From NCBI GenBank assembly GCA_964017155.1, contig OZ024861.1:27830060-27894059 (forward strand): a stretch of 64,000 nt of DNA. Reading direction: 5' to 3'. Shown in pieces: positions 1 through 11,539 of the stretch; the stretch's first letter is position 1; every line of letters starts with the position of its first letter. Position numbers and translations under genes: made by a program. The stretch comes from Oasisia sp. SBJ-2009 (Eukaryota > Annelida > Polychaeta > Sabellida > Siboglinidae). Under the pieces are notes generated by a model. The model was given only the letters and a program-made list of their open reading frames with translations, ran no database searches and was not told the origin of the DNA.

Positions 1-1253
1 ATCGGATTGGCCACGGAATTACATAGATTCAGGAAGATGCCGGCGAGCTGCTGCGGCGAATCGAACTCGTACTCCGTCACGCCCATGGAGCTGACGAAAA
101 AATAGATGACGTCATATCCGACGGTGAGGACAAAGATGGCGGTGACGGCGACTGCGCACTTGGTGACGCGCAGCGTCATAATGCTCAGACAGTTGGCAGC
201 GCCGAGCGAAATCGGACGCATTCGGCGACGTATCTTGACGAGCACGTGACCATAGAGCGCCGTGAACGCAGCGACCGGAAGTAGGTACGCCACCAGCAGG
301 TAGAATATGGCGTAGCCGTAGTAGAGTTTCTCGGCGATTTCCGGCGGAAGTGACGAGATGCGCTCGCACGTTCCGTCGGCGGACACGCGCACCATGAACA
401 GCGGCGGCACGCACGAGCCGAACGCCCCGGCGTGCATCGCGACGAACGCGCCGATCACGTGACGCGAAGACACGCACTTGTGACGCATTGGAAGGCAGAC
501 GGCGACGCAGCGGTCGACCGCCATGAAGACGATGTTCCACGCCGACACGAGCGAGTAGGTCCAGTAGAAGAACTGCGTGTGCCAGAAGTGGCACACGACC
601 CAATCGACCCAACGGACGCCCGTCCACCACATGGCTGGCTGCAGGAACAGAACCATGGCGGCCACGCACAGGTAACCGTCGATCACGGACTGATGACGCA
701 ACAGGAGCAACGTGAAGCGGCAGAACACGCTGCCGTGTCTCGCGAGAGTCACGCACGTGAGCGCGTTGACGAGAAAGCCGAACACCGACAGCGCCACCTC
801 GACCGATTTCACGGTCGGTCCGACGCCGTCACTTCCGGTCGGTTCGCCGCTTCCGGTTGCGTCGTTATCCCGCACGATCGCTGCCCACGATGTCACTTCC
901 GGTGTGTCAGCCGATGTTGTTACGGATGTGTCGTTTCCGGTTCTGACTCCGTGGACAAACGCCGCGGTCACAATCATGTCGTGAATATGTGACGTAGTTG
1001 CCAACTCCAACCATGTTGCTGTGAGCTTTCTGTCCGAAATGTTGGCTATTTCTGTCTTCTCTGTGCAATTATTTGTCCCACTACCCGTGGTGCGTAATTC
1101 TAGTACGGTCAAAACACCACCGGAAGTGCTTGCATCGCGATGTTCCGACGTCGACGTCACAAAGTCTCCAACCACATTTTGTTCGAGCGCGTTTACAGCG
1201 GAAGGCTGCAGTAGCAGACACAAGCACATTGCGACAGAGACCTGCCCAAACAT
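1..1253 (-). CDS. Rhodopsin-type GPCR, intronless, C-terminus cut by window edge
   Basis: An uninterrupted reading frame of 417 codons runs on the minus strand from an ATG at 1253 to the left edge, with no stop reached. Residues 1-22 look like a signal peptide (MFGQVSVAMCLCLLLQ). An extracellular tail of about 150 residues follows, with N-glycosylation sites at N62, N71 and N107. TM1 is about 152-171 with the conserved N163. TM2 carries D192 (RHQSVIDGYLC). C221 at the top of TM3 should pair with C296 in loop 2. TM3 ends in DRC (247-249) in place of DRY. TM5 has P326. TM7 reaches LCNSVANP at 410-417, the start of NPxxY. These are class-A GPCR marks; the ligand cannot be told. The gene is GC- and CpG-rich against AT-rich surroundings. 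The DRC variant and the missing CWxP motif in TM6 (FVLTVGYD instead) suggest a divergent, lineage-expanded orphan receptor. Overlapping frames on both strands look like shadows of this one. Confidence 0.9.
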   Translation of the reverse strand, partial: MFGQVSVAMCLCLLLQPSAVNALEQNVVGDFVTSTSEHRDASTSGGVLTVLELRTTGSGTNNCTEKTEIANISDRKLTATWLELATTSHIHDMIVTAAFVHGVRTGNDTSVTTSADTPEVTSWAAIVRDNDATGSGEPTGSDGVGPTVKSVEVALSVFGFLVNALTCVTLARHGSVFCRFTLLLLRHQSVIDGYLCVAAMVLFLQPAMWWTGVRWVDWVVCHFWHTQFFYWTYSLVSAWNIVFMAVDRCVAVCLPMRHKCVSSRHVIGAFVAMHAGAFGSCVPPLFMVRVSADGTCERISSLPPEIAEKLYYGYAIFYLLVAYLLPVAAFTALYGHVLVKIRRRMRPISLGAANCLSIMTLRVTKCAVAVTAIFVLTVGYDVIYFFVSSMGVTEYEFDSPQQLAGIFLNLCNSVANP

Positions 1254-2232
1254 CGCCGCCATCAATATTGTATCTCACAGCAGCTCAATCTACAGCGGTT
1301 ACTTCATGTAATTTTTGTAGTTTTCCTCAGCAGACTTCGGCTCTATTCGTCCAACGAGAAACCTCCTCACCCCTCGTGTACTCTAATGAAACTGTTCACA
1401 CGTTTCAATGCGAAACAATGATGTTGGAACTTAATATACATCAACTGGTTGAATGATTGTAGCCCTGTACATAGACGATCTTCCCTAAAAAGATTGCATG
1501 TTCATTGTATGGCGTTGCATCTACAAAAAATTACATAATTATTATTAATTGTATTAACATACATTTTGCATTTATAAAAATTATTAATATTCCTTTTGAA
1601 AAGAAATTATTTTTAACATCTATAACAAGATAATTTAATTTTAGTTGTTTACTTCAAGAATAATAATTTTGATGGCAATTGTTACTCGTGGCATCAGAAG
1701 AATATGAAATTGTTAATTCGTCAGATGTCTGAAATGTCAGTCACAGCTGTTATTAAAGTTAAAAAAAAAGGCAACAGTTTAGTGTTATGCACCTAAAAGA
1801 GTTTACACTAGCTAATCATTTGCATCTACAATCCAATTTTTCACCTTAGTGGTTACCTCAGAAAGTGGTCTTAAAGTGGGAAAATCTAGCTAAATCACCG
1901 ACACCATGAACCGGCCCATCTTGGACCTTGCAACCAATCACAACCCAGCAGTTTGGAAAAGTAATACGTCAGAGAGTCGTCTGCTGGTTCAGCTGTCATA
2001 ACAGAGAGCCAAGCGGTACGCTAAAAGTTGCCTTACGACGGTTTACCACGAAATCGCGACAGCAATATGCCACACTGTTCCTCATACGCTTATGGTAACA
2101 GTACAGTGAAAGACAGTATCACTAAGATGTCTTCTTGTTAACCTTTGAATCGAGCAGAACTGAAACAGTGTTTCGGTGGATTCGTTGGGACAGTCACAGA
2201 CACAGCGCCGATCCAAGACGACCCAATTTGAT
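1254..2232. other. Gene-free flank upstream of the GPCR
   Basis: This AT-rich stretch holds the presumed promoter and 5' UTR of the minus-strand receptor. I see no clear TATA box, exon or repeat. The reading frames present are short and lack coding character. Confidence 0.5.
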
Positions 2233-3724
2233 TGACCTAACCATCAAAACGACCACCAACAGCCGCCAAACTTATCCTAACGTATGTTACATACATATAC
2301 ATATACATACACTACGTTATAAAATAAAATCACTTGCATTCCTCTAACGAAGAAAATCCATAAAACAAACGCGCTGATGTCGACGGCAATTTCGATGACC
2401 GCTGGCCGATACCGTAAAATCGCAAACATTAGCCTTAGTTAGTTAGCCTTACACAAAATGCCATTAGACGGCACGTTTGTGCGCGCGAATATTGATAAAC
2501 TTTACTTACTGCATTCGCACGCGCAAAATAGTTTAATTAATTGTAAATAATATAGTAATAATTAATTATTATCATCACTATGATTTACAGGAAATTATAA
2601 GTTTTATTATAATATAGTATTTTATTTATATAGCGTTACATCCATAATTGGTTGTGGCGTTTCACAACATGCTGCTATTAAAAATACAATAAGAAGAATA
2701 CTACCCACAGATAATATTTCAACATAAATAATGAAAATATGTGTGTCTATGTAATTAACTAAGTGACCTATCAGTATTAAAAAGAACCCATACAAATTCC
2801 ATAACAACAATAGTGGTAAATTAATGTAAAGGTAATAAATAATTAAGATGGTAAAATAATTGCGACGTAACAATAATTTTCATTCAGCACATACACACAG
2901 TATGCATAAGAAAATATTATTGAAGCTATACATTTTTCTACTCATTAATTATATTTCCACCACCAGATATGTAATAATAATAATTTTTGGACAAAACACT
3001 GTATTAATTATCGGGACAATAAATCACTGAAATTTAAGCAGAATATGAATATAATATGGGAAATATATGGTGGTAGAAAAAGAAGGTTTTGGAGCATTCA
3101 AAAATAATAATATTCTATTGTTTCGTTATCATTGTTAAAAACATCGTTTATATAATATAAGCTTGCATGCTTGCAGTACACGCGGGATGTTTATAGAAAT
3201 ATTCTAAAAATTAACAATGTGACATCATCGAACAACACAATTTTTTTATTTTTTTTAAATATTATCTGTGGGTAGCATTCTTCATATTGCATACATTTTA
3301 ATAACATCATATTGTGAAGCGCCATAAACAATTATGGATTTGGCGCTATAAGTAAAAAAATATTATAATTATATTATAAGAAAACTTAACATTTTCTGAA
3401 GATCTTTGTAATGATAATAATTAATTATTACTTGATTAATTAAACTATTTCGCGCGTGCGAATGCAGTAAATAAAGTTTATAAATATTCGCGCGCACCAC
3501 CGCGCCGCCTAACGTTATTTTGTGTAAATCTAACTTTTATAGCGATGTTACGATAACCGAAGAGCCTGAGTTGCCGTCGGGATCTGCGATCGAGTTACTT
3601 TTGTGAATTTTCTTCGTTAGAGGAATGCAAGTGATTTTATTTTATAACATAGTGTATGTATATGTATGTAAGACAAGTGATGAGAAGTTTGGCGGCTGCT
3701 GGCGGTCGTTTTCATGGTTAAGTC
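2233..3724. mobile_element. Long foldback (inverted-repeat) element, about 1.5 kb
   Basis: Two arms of about 470-490 bp, roughly 2233-2719 and 3257-3724, are inverted copies diverged by perhaps 15-20%. Matching landmarks read inward: AACGACC(A/G)CCA(A/G)CAGCCGCC; CACTTGCATTCCTCTAACGA (2331, and its complement near 3617); the CGCGCG/GCATTCGCACGCG block (2510 and 3450); ATCCATAATTG (2640 and 3335); and TACCCACAGATAATATTT (2702 and 3257). The AT-rich loop of about 540 bp codes for nothing visible. This fits a non-autonomous foldback-type DNA transposon or an old inverted duplication. I did not find a target-site duplication. Confidence 0.8.
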
Positions 3725-4802
3725 GGACAGTACATGTCATTGTTGACACCAGTCGATGCCTCTGGACTGGTTGTTTCTCTTCTCGTCATTTCAATTTCCC
3801 TTGGGCTTGGGTCTTCACCACCACGCACATCTGGTCTGTCTGACAACACAAGCCTTTGTCTTTGTGGCTGAAATCTATATCCAGCCACTTCTGAATCCGT
3901 GCAATTTCCGTCAGACGAAGAATCAGAAAATCCATGTTATTATTTACGGCCTATTATTTACGCTCTTTTGTGAGCGCAAAGTCACAGCGCCACCCGACGG
4001 AGTTGCCAAGAAGTAGTACGACAACCACTGGCCTATCAGTGGCGGCGAGTCTCATACGTCACTGTTTTTCTAAAATGGCGTTTTCCATAGACTTTCTATA
4101 GATATATGTTCTACAATTTTTTTCTGCTAAACCACTGACGTTAAAAATGTGATTGAGGTTGGAAATTGTTAGTTTTACTTAGCTCTATTAGGCCCATATC
4201 ACCAAACCGTTGCCTTTGTTTTCCCTTTAATATTGCTTTGTACTTTAGCGTCTTGCCGACAATTTCGTTCGAACGCAATCCTTACTTTCAGTGGGAAGCA
4301 TTCAGCCTTCAACATTTATTGCACACATATTATTCGTTCACACATATCCACCATTATATATATATACTGGGTACACGTTTACACAACTGGGCGAACTAAC
4401 GCAATGCGGAATAAACGAAATTACCCAAACTACGAAACTTCGGGAAAATATTTTGAAGCTGGATTCTCAAAGCTGGGTTCTTTCGAATGAGGGCCCGAAG
4501 TTCTGTTCACTAAAATACTATTCTCCGCTAAATGTTGGGCCGTGCCGAACCCGTATGGGAATTTACAGTCATTTTTGCATAGCCGAAAGATGCATGCGCA
4601 TGCACGCACCTGTACATCAAAGCGAAAGGCTGCAGTAGCAGGTGGATATGTGTGAACGAATAATATTTGTGCAAAAAATGTTGTGTCTGATACAGACGAG
4701 ACAGGCTCACGACAGACAACACCTTGTCAAACGGAATGAGAGAAATGTGTTTTTCTTGTGTGCGCGAACCACTACGCCACGTGTAACTGGGTAAGAGGCG
4801 TG
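3725..4802. other. Gene-free stretch with a small inverted repeat
   Basis: No exon is recognised. Arms of about 45 bp at 4308-4352 and 4641-4684 are inverted copies (core TATTATTCGTTCACACATAT), about 290 bp apart, and probably mark another short TIR element. Confidence 0.55.
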
Positions 4803-5244
4803 GTCGCGCTTACATTTTTCTGGTCGTTATAAACTTTCCGATTGGCGTTTCTGCGCATCCGCGATTAATGTAAAATCATCAATGTGCAGCAAAACTACAA
4901 AAAAATTGTATAAATGCCACCGGCTGTTCGATAACTCTCCTGTGATGTTCACAGTGAAGAGTTGCTTAAAATTTCGTTCAATACAATAAAATGTTATATT
5001 TGTTTAAATCACTTTCACATGAGTTACGCTTGCTATCAAAACATGCATCAAAACTTGTTTGTCTTATTTTAATATGCGACAAATAACTTTGCTGAGAGGT
5101 TACATACATCCTAACGAACAACCTGTGGTATTTATACCATAAACGCTTTGTTCTTTCGCCTCACATTGATGATGTTACATTCAACGCGCTTGCGTAGAAA
5201 CGTCAAACGGAACGTTTATAACGCCGGAAAAATGTAAGCGCCAC
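4803..5244. mobile_element. MITE family A, copy 1 (TIRs of about 80 bp)
   Basis: The element begins GTCGCGCTTACATTTTTC and ends with the inverted form GAAAAATGTAAGCGCCAC. Each end continues as an imperfect inverted repeat for about 80 bp (CTTTCCGATTGGC...ATCATCAATGT). The same roughly 440-bp sequence, TIRs included, recurs at 28260-28696. It has no coding capacity. Exact ends are uncertain by a few bases, because the inverted symmetry may extend slightly outward and no clean duplication is seen. Confidence 0.85.
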
Positions 5245-6895
5245 AGCGGTCGTAATCAGCCGGCGTGAAACGCCACACGTTCAACCGACGATAGCATTCT
5301 GATCAGTGTCGAAAAGGCCACATGTGTCACCATCACGCACATAGACAATACTTCATTTCGGACGACTGCAATACACAAGGGCTGCTAGTACTGTTGGTCA
5401 CGGTATCTTTATAAATAAGTTGTGGGTGAAATTAAGAGCTACCTCGTAAACAAGAAGCAATTTGTTTTTTATTTCGTTGATGATATCAGCCACACCAGCT
5501 GCACTGAAAGGAGATGTTTCTAGTTGTATTTCTAAATTTTCTGTGATAGTAGAATATTGAAAACGCGTAATGTACTGTTGAATGCGGCAGCACTGCCAAT
5601 AACTTCGTGCCGAACTCTATTTTTGTGGCAAGAACGTCGGGCTCTCACTGAAGGGAACCCAGTTTTGAGAATCCAGTTTCAACATATCTCGTTGCTGTTT
5701 CGGTGCTTGAGTAACTGTGTGAAATTTGCAAAAGATGTGTTACATAATATAAATCATATAAGTTGCACGTTGGTTTTATTCATTAATAAATTGCGCCTAC
5801 TATTTTATGTACACGCACACGTTGACTTAATCACATTGTATACTTTTTATTATGAGTGAATGTATTATTATTATTTGCTTAACCACGCCCGATTATTTTT
5901 CACAAATAGTAACACTTGAACTTGTTAAATCATATATTACATGCAATTAATACATTATTTTAATGTAACGGCTGATCATTTGCATTGGTAGATTTCTTCT
6001 ACAATAATGTATCCAATACATGGAAAAATAAATACGACTATTGTACGCCCAATCTCATCAACGTTGATGTTTCTCTCTAAAGTTCTAAACCACGGTGGAC
6101 CCCAGGCAAACATTCAAAATCCAGCGTGTCCAAAACAAGCCAAGGTGGTGTTCTATTGACAACCTTAGGTATGTCGAAAAATAGCTTTGAAGACCAGAAA
6201 ATACGCTATATGAAATTGTCCTTTACTTTACACTATGTTAGGTAAATGAAACGATAATAATTTGTTTTACTTTTCAGTTTGATTTGTCCAGTTTGCCAAA
6301 TAATCTTTTACAATAGATTTTACAGTTAGACTAGTAATTGTACCATGCTAATGTTCTCCAAACCAGAACCAACATGTTCTCAAAGTGCGTGGTACTTACG
6401 GCCCTGCAACGTTAACGAAATGTGTATACTTAGTTTTACTTACCATCAGCAGAAAGCTGCTCTCCTGCATGGCAAACTAAACAAACATGTAGCGTTGTCT
6501 GTCGGACTCTGACGACTGAACAACGTCACGTAGCGCTATAACCTCAGCTGTAGGTTGTTGCTTATGTCCACGCATCCGACGTCATCTGTACCACAATGAC
6601 CATCACAGTCCGCGTTCTTAATCAACGGATGCCCATTACGACAAATGTCACGCCGACGTTGGGCTGTCGTGTGACGGTCACCCGACTCACACGGTTCCGC
6701 GGCGTTTATCACAGTCGTGTGCCACACTCCCCTGTCCTGACCGTTGTATTAGCAACACGCATCTGCACGCCGTGATTAACGTCGATGGCGTGTGGCAGGA
6801 ACTGCGGCCACTTGCCGACAGTGACGCATTCTGCTGCTACCTGTTCTGTTCTTAACGGGAGCCCGTGTCCACTTATATATCTGGCTACTTTGTCT
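5245..6895. other. Gene-free stretch
   Basis: AT-rich DNA with scattered short frames. The frames lack codon bias, splice signals and recognisable motifs. I see nothing else in it. Confidence 0.5.
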
Positions 6896-7055
6896 AGGTG
6901 GCTACTTGCTAACCACTCATGTACAAATGCTTGTGAAAAGTACCTCCAGCCTAACCCTAACGTTAACACTAACCCTAAGAATAACCCTAAACCTTATTCC
7001 ACATAAGAACAAAAAAATGCATTTGTACCTGAGTAGTTAGCAAGTAGCCATTGAC
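6896..7055. mobile_element. 160-bp MITE with 11-bp target-site duplication
   Basis: Near-perfect TIRs of about 32 bp (TGGCTACTTGCTAACCACTC at 6899 and its complement ending at 7050) enclose a short centre containing telomere-like CCTAACCCTAACG and AACCCTAA runs. The element is flanked by the direct repeat CTACTTTGTCT at 6885-6895 and 7056-7066, a convincing target-site duplication. Confidence 0.85.
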
Positions 7056-7066
7056 CTACTTTGTCT

Positions 7067-8402
7067 GCTGGTACAATAAGACAAGGTCACGTAACCATGC
7101 TAATCAATCCACACCACAATGGACGACAAGATGAGACATTTACGAATGAATTAGTTTACACAGTGTACGCGATTACTTTTCTCTAGTTCTCGTGTCAGTG
7201 TGTGACGACAGTGCTACAGTATCTCGTGTACAACTCTGGTGGTCTGCCGATATAACCTGCGAATGTGTCGCAATGTAATTTGCTCAATTATTTCTTCTCA
7301 CGAATGTTATTTTGGTAGTAATAATAGTCCTTATATAGATACTTTATAATTTCGTCGCCAACTGCAGTGATTTCATCGCAGCATAATCACGAATCATGTG
7401 CTTCTAATAACTGGGTGGAAATTGTGGTTATATTACCACAACGCACAAACGATGCAGTAAGTAAGGCGAATGTGTTGTTGAAAATAACGAAATGAAAGCA
7501 AATACATGCACGTGCGACGGTCCTACGAAAATCCATAAGCATAATTGCTGCAGAAACCCACTTAGCAATTTGCTATTTTGTTGAACCCGCAACCAGCTCG
7601 ACTTCGCCATTGTTTTGCCCAAATGTTACACACCATTTAAAGTTATCAGTAGCATACTGGATATTTTATATTATGATATTTTATATGCGTCTTAGCACAC
7701 TCGAGGTCAAAGAATGTCCCAGTTTGTGCCACACGTAACACGCTTCTATATTGCTCACAGCGGTAACGCAAGCAAAGGCAGAAAAGGCACAGACGTTTGT
7801 AGGTATAAATCAAGTTGACTTGTCTTCAAAATGCGCTGAGATGCAATAATATTATCTTAACATATAGCTATACCTGGGATGGCGTTGAATACTTGAACTA
7901 AAGCATTGACGTATCGAATTTAGGCAAAAGAATAGTTAAACGGCGAAATCGAGGTGGGTAAGGATTCGACAATTAACATTGTGCCAATCATTTATAGTAT
8001 ATAAATTTCGTTGGTACTACAATGGACCAATGAGTTTACCTAACTGCGGGTAATCCCGATGTATAGATCCTATTAGTCGGGGAGCACTGGTCCTAATGTT
8101 GGGGGTTGTGGACGCCTCGTGCTATTTTGGTTGCCCTGTGTATTATTACTGTGAAACCTTCCGAACAATATTCCAGTTAGCAGTCCTCTCATGTAAGTGT
8201 ACTTCACGCCGAAAATTGCGCTTATATTCAGGCCTAAGGCACTGACACATTGAAAGGCATAGGCTTTTTTTTTTGGGGGGGGGGTTCAGAATAGTTCGAA
8301 AGAAGAGGGAGGCATTTTAGGGCGAATGCTTTCCGCATACATCTAGCATCCTCCTGGAATGCTTTCCGAATGCAGCTCGAACGGTTCGATTGGTTTAATA
8401 TT
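7067..8402. other. Gene-free stretch
   Basis: No exon or repeat family is recognised. The only striking feature is a poly-T/poly-G run near 8263-8284. Confidence 0.5.
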
Positions 8403-8411
8403 CGTCTCAAA

Positions 8412-9220
8412 GGTCTAGGTCCGTTATAGCTGCTTCCCGTTATAGCTACAGTTTTTTCCCGTTATAGCTACTCGTTAAGTTTGACAGGCAAACTAGTCCC
8501 GTTATAGCTACTTATTTAATTACACAATTCAGGAGGGGACAGCAAGAGGGAGCATTAACTGTTTCAGATTACTGTAAGATTTCTACATGAAATGTATTAA
8601 TGAAGGACACATTTTAAAAGTCATAAGAATGGTATAAAGATGTAACTGTCAGTTATTTGAAATGGATTTTTTTTTCAAAAGACAACTACATTAATTGTAT
8701 TCAGTGCAGAATTGCATTTATCAAAAAGTAATGAATGTCATCAATTATTCTTGTGATATGGCGGTGGGATGGCAGCATTATGTTTAGCAACCATGAACTG
8801 GAAGATGTTGGGATGGTGTTCCCCCACCACTTTTGCAAACTTGGAATTCCATCCCTCAACATGGTTGTTTTTTCATTTGTCAGATGCTGTGTAGACATTC
8901 CACATGTCCATGGTGATTTTTTAATCATCACCAAGCCATGTCTCCACAAAGTACTCGTTAAAAATTATCATTTGACTTTGTGGAAATTCTTCAGTGGGAC
9001 ACACTTACATAAAAGTAGTCCACCCCTCATGGACATCAGCTGGATGGAGATGAAATAGTTAATGCTCCCTTATCTTGTTACATTGTAAAATGGTGAAATA
9101 GAAAAGTAGCTATAACGGGACTAGTTTGCCTGTCAAACTTAACGAGTAGCCATAACGGGAATAAAAAGTAGCTATAACAGGAAGTAGCTATAACGGGAAG
9201 TAGCTATAACGAGAAGACAC
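8412..9220 (-). mobile_element. Decayed Mutator-like (MULE) transposon with 9-bp TSD
   Basis: Arms of about 150 bp at 8412-8560 and 9060-9220 are inverted copies. Both are built from repeated CCCGTTATAGCTAC motifs around the shared block AGTTTGACAGGCAAACTAGT. The flanks CGTCTCAAA (8403-8411) and CATCTCAAA (9221-9229) look like a 9-bp target-site duplication with one change, the length typical of MULEs. The interior carries a transposase relic on the minus strand. Confidence 0.8.
8765..8925 (-). pseudogene. MULE transposase C-terminal relic
   Basis: On the minus strand one frame reads WNVYTASDK, then a TGA stop, then KNNHVEGWNSKFAKVVGEHH followed by PNIFQFMVAKHN. The NN-x-V-EGW...F...HP...F pattern is the conserved tail region of MULE-type transposases found in many animal genomes. 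The in-frame TGA sits where an arginine codon (CGA) is expected and fits CpG decay. No full-length catalytic domain is present, so this copy is inactive. Confidence 0.75.
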
Positions 9221-9229
9221 CATCTCAAA

Positions 9230-10532
9230 CACTCTCCGAACAGTTCCTAAACACTTCCGAATAGGCCGAAAGCTTCTCGAATAGCCAGTTTCCTTTCCGT
9301 TCGCTTTCCGAACGCGTTATTTTTCTTTTTCGGCTTGCCTTCATATTGATCCGAGTACAGCCGTGTTGACCTGAGGCGTGTACACGGGTATTAGTGTCCG
9401 TTTTGTACCGAATAAATATTGTGACGTCACATGTTGGTGGCTAGCACCGGATTAAGTAATCTCCGTTTCAACAATAGAACATAAAAGCGCCGTGTTGCAC
9501 ATTAAAAAGGATGTTTAATACAGTGTTGCGCATAGCAACGGGGTGTGCCTTGACAAATACCAAACATCTATAGACGATATGTAGTTAGAAATTAGTTATA
9601 TATATTGTCTATAAAATTGTATGAGGTCATAAACGTAGACGCAATCTCCTACAGCCGGTCTTATATAATTATGTTTGTTTTTATAACGTATTACCGACTA
9701 AATTACGAGATCTGTAATAGGGTGACATAATATATCTACTGCAAAATGGTGACAGAATATATCTACTGTAATAGGGTAACAGAATATATCTAAACACAAA
9801 ATGACATAAAAACAACTGTAGATTCAAAATTATTGGTGCAGAAACGTTGATAACTCCGCAGACACGACGCGAGCCAAATCCTGACTGTATCGTTCACGCT
9901 CGTCACAAACAGACGACACGATCAGAGTCCACGAGAATGTATTGTTCCTACGTCAGCAAACGTCACTGTCTCCATGGCAACATATATTATAGTCTTGCCG
10001 TTTTGCAACACAACGTTGTGAGTGATACAGTTCTCAGTTCAACGAGTTGTTGGTGATGATGGTATCACCACCAATTGTTAGAAATGTCTCAAGTATTTCG
10101 ATCGTTGGACGATCGGGGCATGTGTCTTGACTGACATGGTAGACTGGCAATGACATCAGCGGCGGATATTTTGCTTTTCGTCAGATGCAGTCGGTGTTTC
10201 AGTTGTCATTCGCCAGTCTTGTTGACATCCGGTTGCACCAAGAACCTCAACCAAATACTAAGCGAGCAAACATTCACAGCCGTAATAAATTAAAGTAGCA
10301 TTTAACTACTCGTCTTCACGTCTATAACCTAAAGTAACATTTAATAATCCGTCGTCACGTTCACTGAGATCGTCACCCCCTGTGCCCCTCATAAAACTAA
10401 AAATAGAATAAATATAAAAACCGGACATGAATAGCAACTCGTCGAAGCCGATTCGTCAGGAGTTGTCGCTGCTGATGCTTCTCTGATATTCGCAACGAAG
10501 ACCGCGTTGGAATACGGTCGGCCGGCAGAATC
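9230..10532. other. Gene-free stretch with a 27-bp tandem repeat
   Basis: No exon is recognised. At about 9714-9797 there are three copies of a roughly 27-bp unit (TAATAGGGTGACA-AATATATCTACTG). At about 10293-10370 there are two diverged copies of a 39-bp unit (AAGTA(G/A)CATTTAA...). Confidence 0.5.
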
Positions 10533-10750
10533 CAGGACATAATCCCCTCGGACAAAATCCCCTTATTAACGTTTCAATTCGGACAACGTATTGTGTAAAA
10601 AACATTGAATCCCTCAGACAAAACCCTAACCATATCCCCAACACCTAACCCCAACACCTTACCCCAAAACCTAACCCCGTCACCTAACTTCCTAAGTGAA
10701 TAAACGGGATTCTGTCCGAGGGGATTTTGACTGAGGGGATTCTGTCCGGT
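10533..10750. repeat. Short inverted-repeat element with C-rich centre
   Basis: The left end GGACATAATCCCCTCGGACA and the right end (complement GGACAGAATCCCCTCAGTCA) are inverted copies. The right arm carries one extra copy of the motif. The centre is rich in CCTAACCCCAACACC-type runs resembling degenerate telomeric repeat. It codes for nothing and is probably a MITE or foldback fragment. Confidence 0.6.
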
Positions 10751-11015
10751 TAGCCTGCCGGCAACAGCGATTCCGCCGGCGTACGGGGCGGAAGCGTGAG
10801 GCACCTGAAATACAAAGATAACCGATAATTAGTTAAATTGTTACTAATGTTGTTAATGTACCCGTTTTTTAACGCTATTGTATGGACCCACTACCATAAT
10901 TTAAGGTTCTTCTGGCTTGACTAGGCGTTCCTGTTGTTGCGTCAGCCCTCTCTTGACATATATATGTTCGGACTATGCGCATGCGTCTACCATTCGTTCG
11001 TACTGTGCGTAAGCG

Positions 11016-11017
<2 letters not shown>

Positions 11018-11098
<81 letters not shown>
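11018..11098. repeat. (AT)n microsatellite
   Basis: About 40 uninterrupted TA dinucleotides. Confidence 0.97.
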
Positions 11099-11101
<3 letters not shown>

Positions 11102-11383
11102 TCACCAACAAATCTGACGAGACTGAATCTGATATCAGACTTCTATAGAGCAATATCCTACTCTAACGTCGGAGGGTGGGTGTCCCAACCGTGGAGTACT
11201 GCGTCAACGGTTACACTCCACACTTCTGCAGTGCCTTCACGTGTGCGTCTCTTTGTCATGCGTCTATTAAAACAATGAAACCGTAGAAGAACCATAACAT
11301 TGTAACCAGATCCTATACAGACTAGACAGTTATTCAGTTAATAGAACCATACCGAGTGTTGGAAACCACTAAAACAACTAGAA

Positions 11384-11530
11384 CAAGAATACAGCATACA
11401 TGATTGTCAGCTCAAGGTGACAGACAAATAGACAAATCTATTTATTTTTGACCACAAGTGTACATATTAGAAATAAATATGTCTATATGTCTGTCACCTT
11501 GAGCTGACATTCATGTATACCGTATTCTTG
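11384..11530. repeat. Inverted repeat, about 60-bp arms
   Basis: Arms 11384-11446 and 11471-11530 are near-perfect inverted copies with a core TGTCAGCTCAAGGTGACAGA, separated by only about 25 bp. It could form a strong hairpin. It directly abuts the LINE remnant. Confidence 0.85.
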
Positions 11531-11539
11531 GTGGTGTTA

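Noticed and set aside
112..756. Arg-rich 214-codon minus-strand frame within the GPCR gene
   Set aside because: It overlaps the receptor frame, which carries clear TM helices and class-A motifs. The Arg/His-rich product is a composition shadow of that GC-rich gene.
6940..7000. Interstitial telomere
   Set aside because: Only a few imperfect CCCTAA units, lying inside a small MITE, not a telomere relic array.
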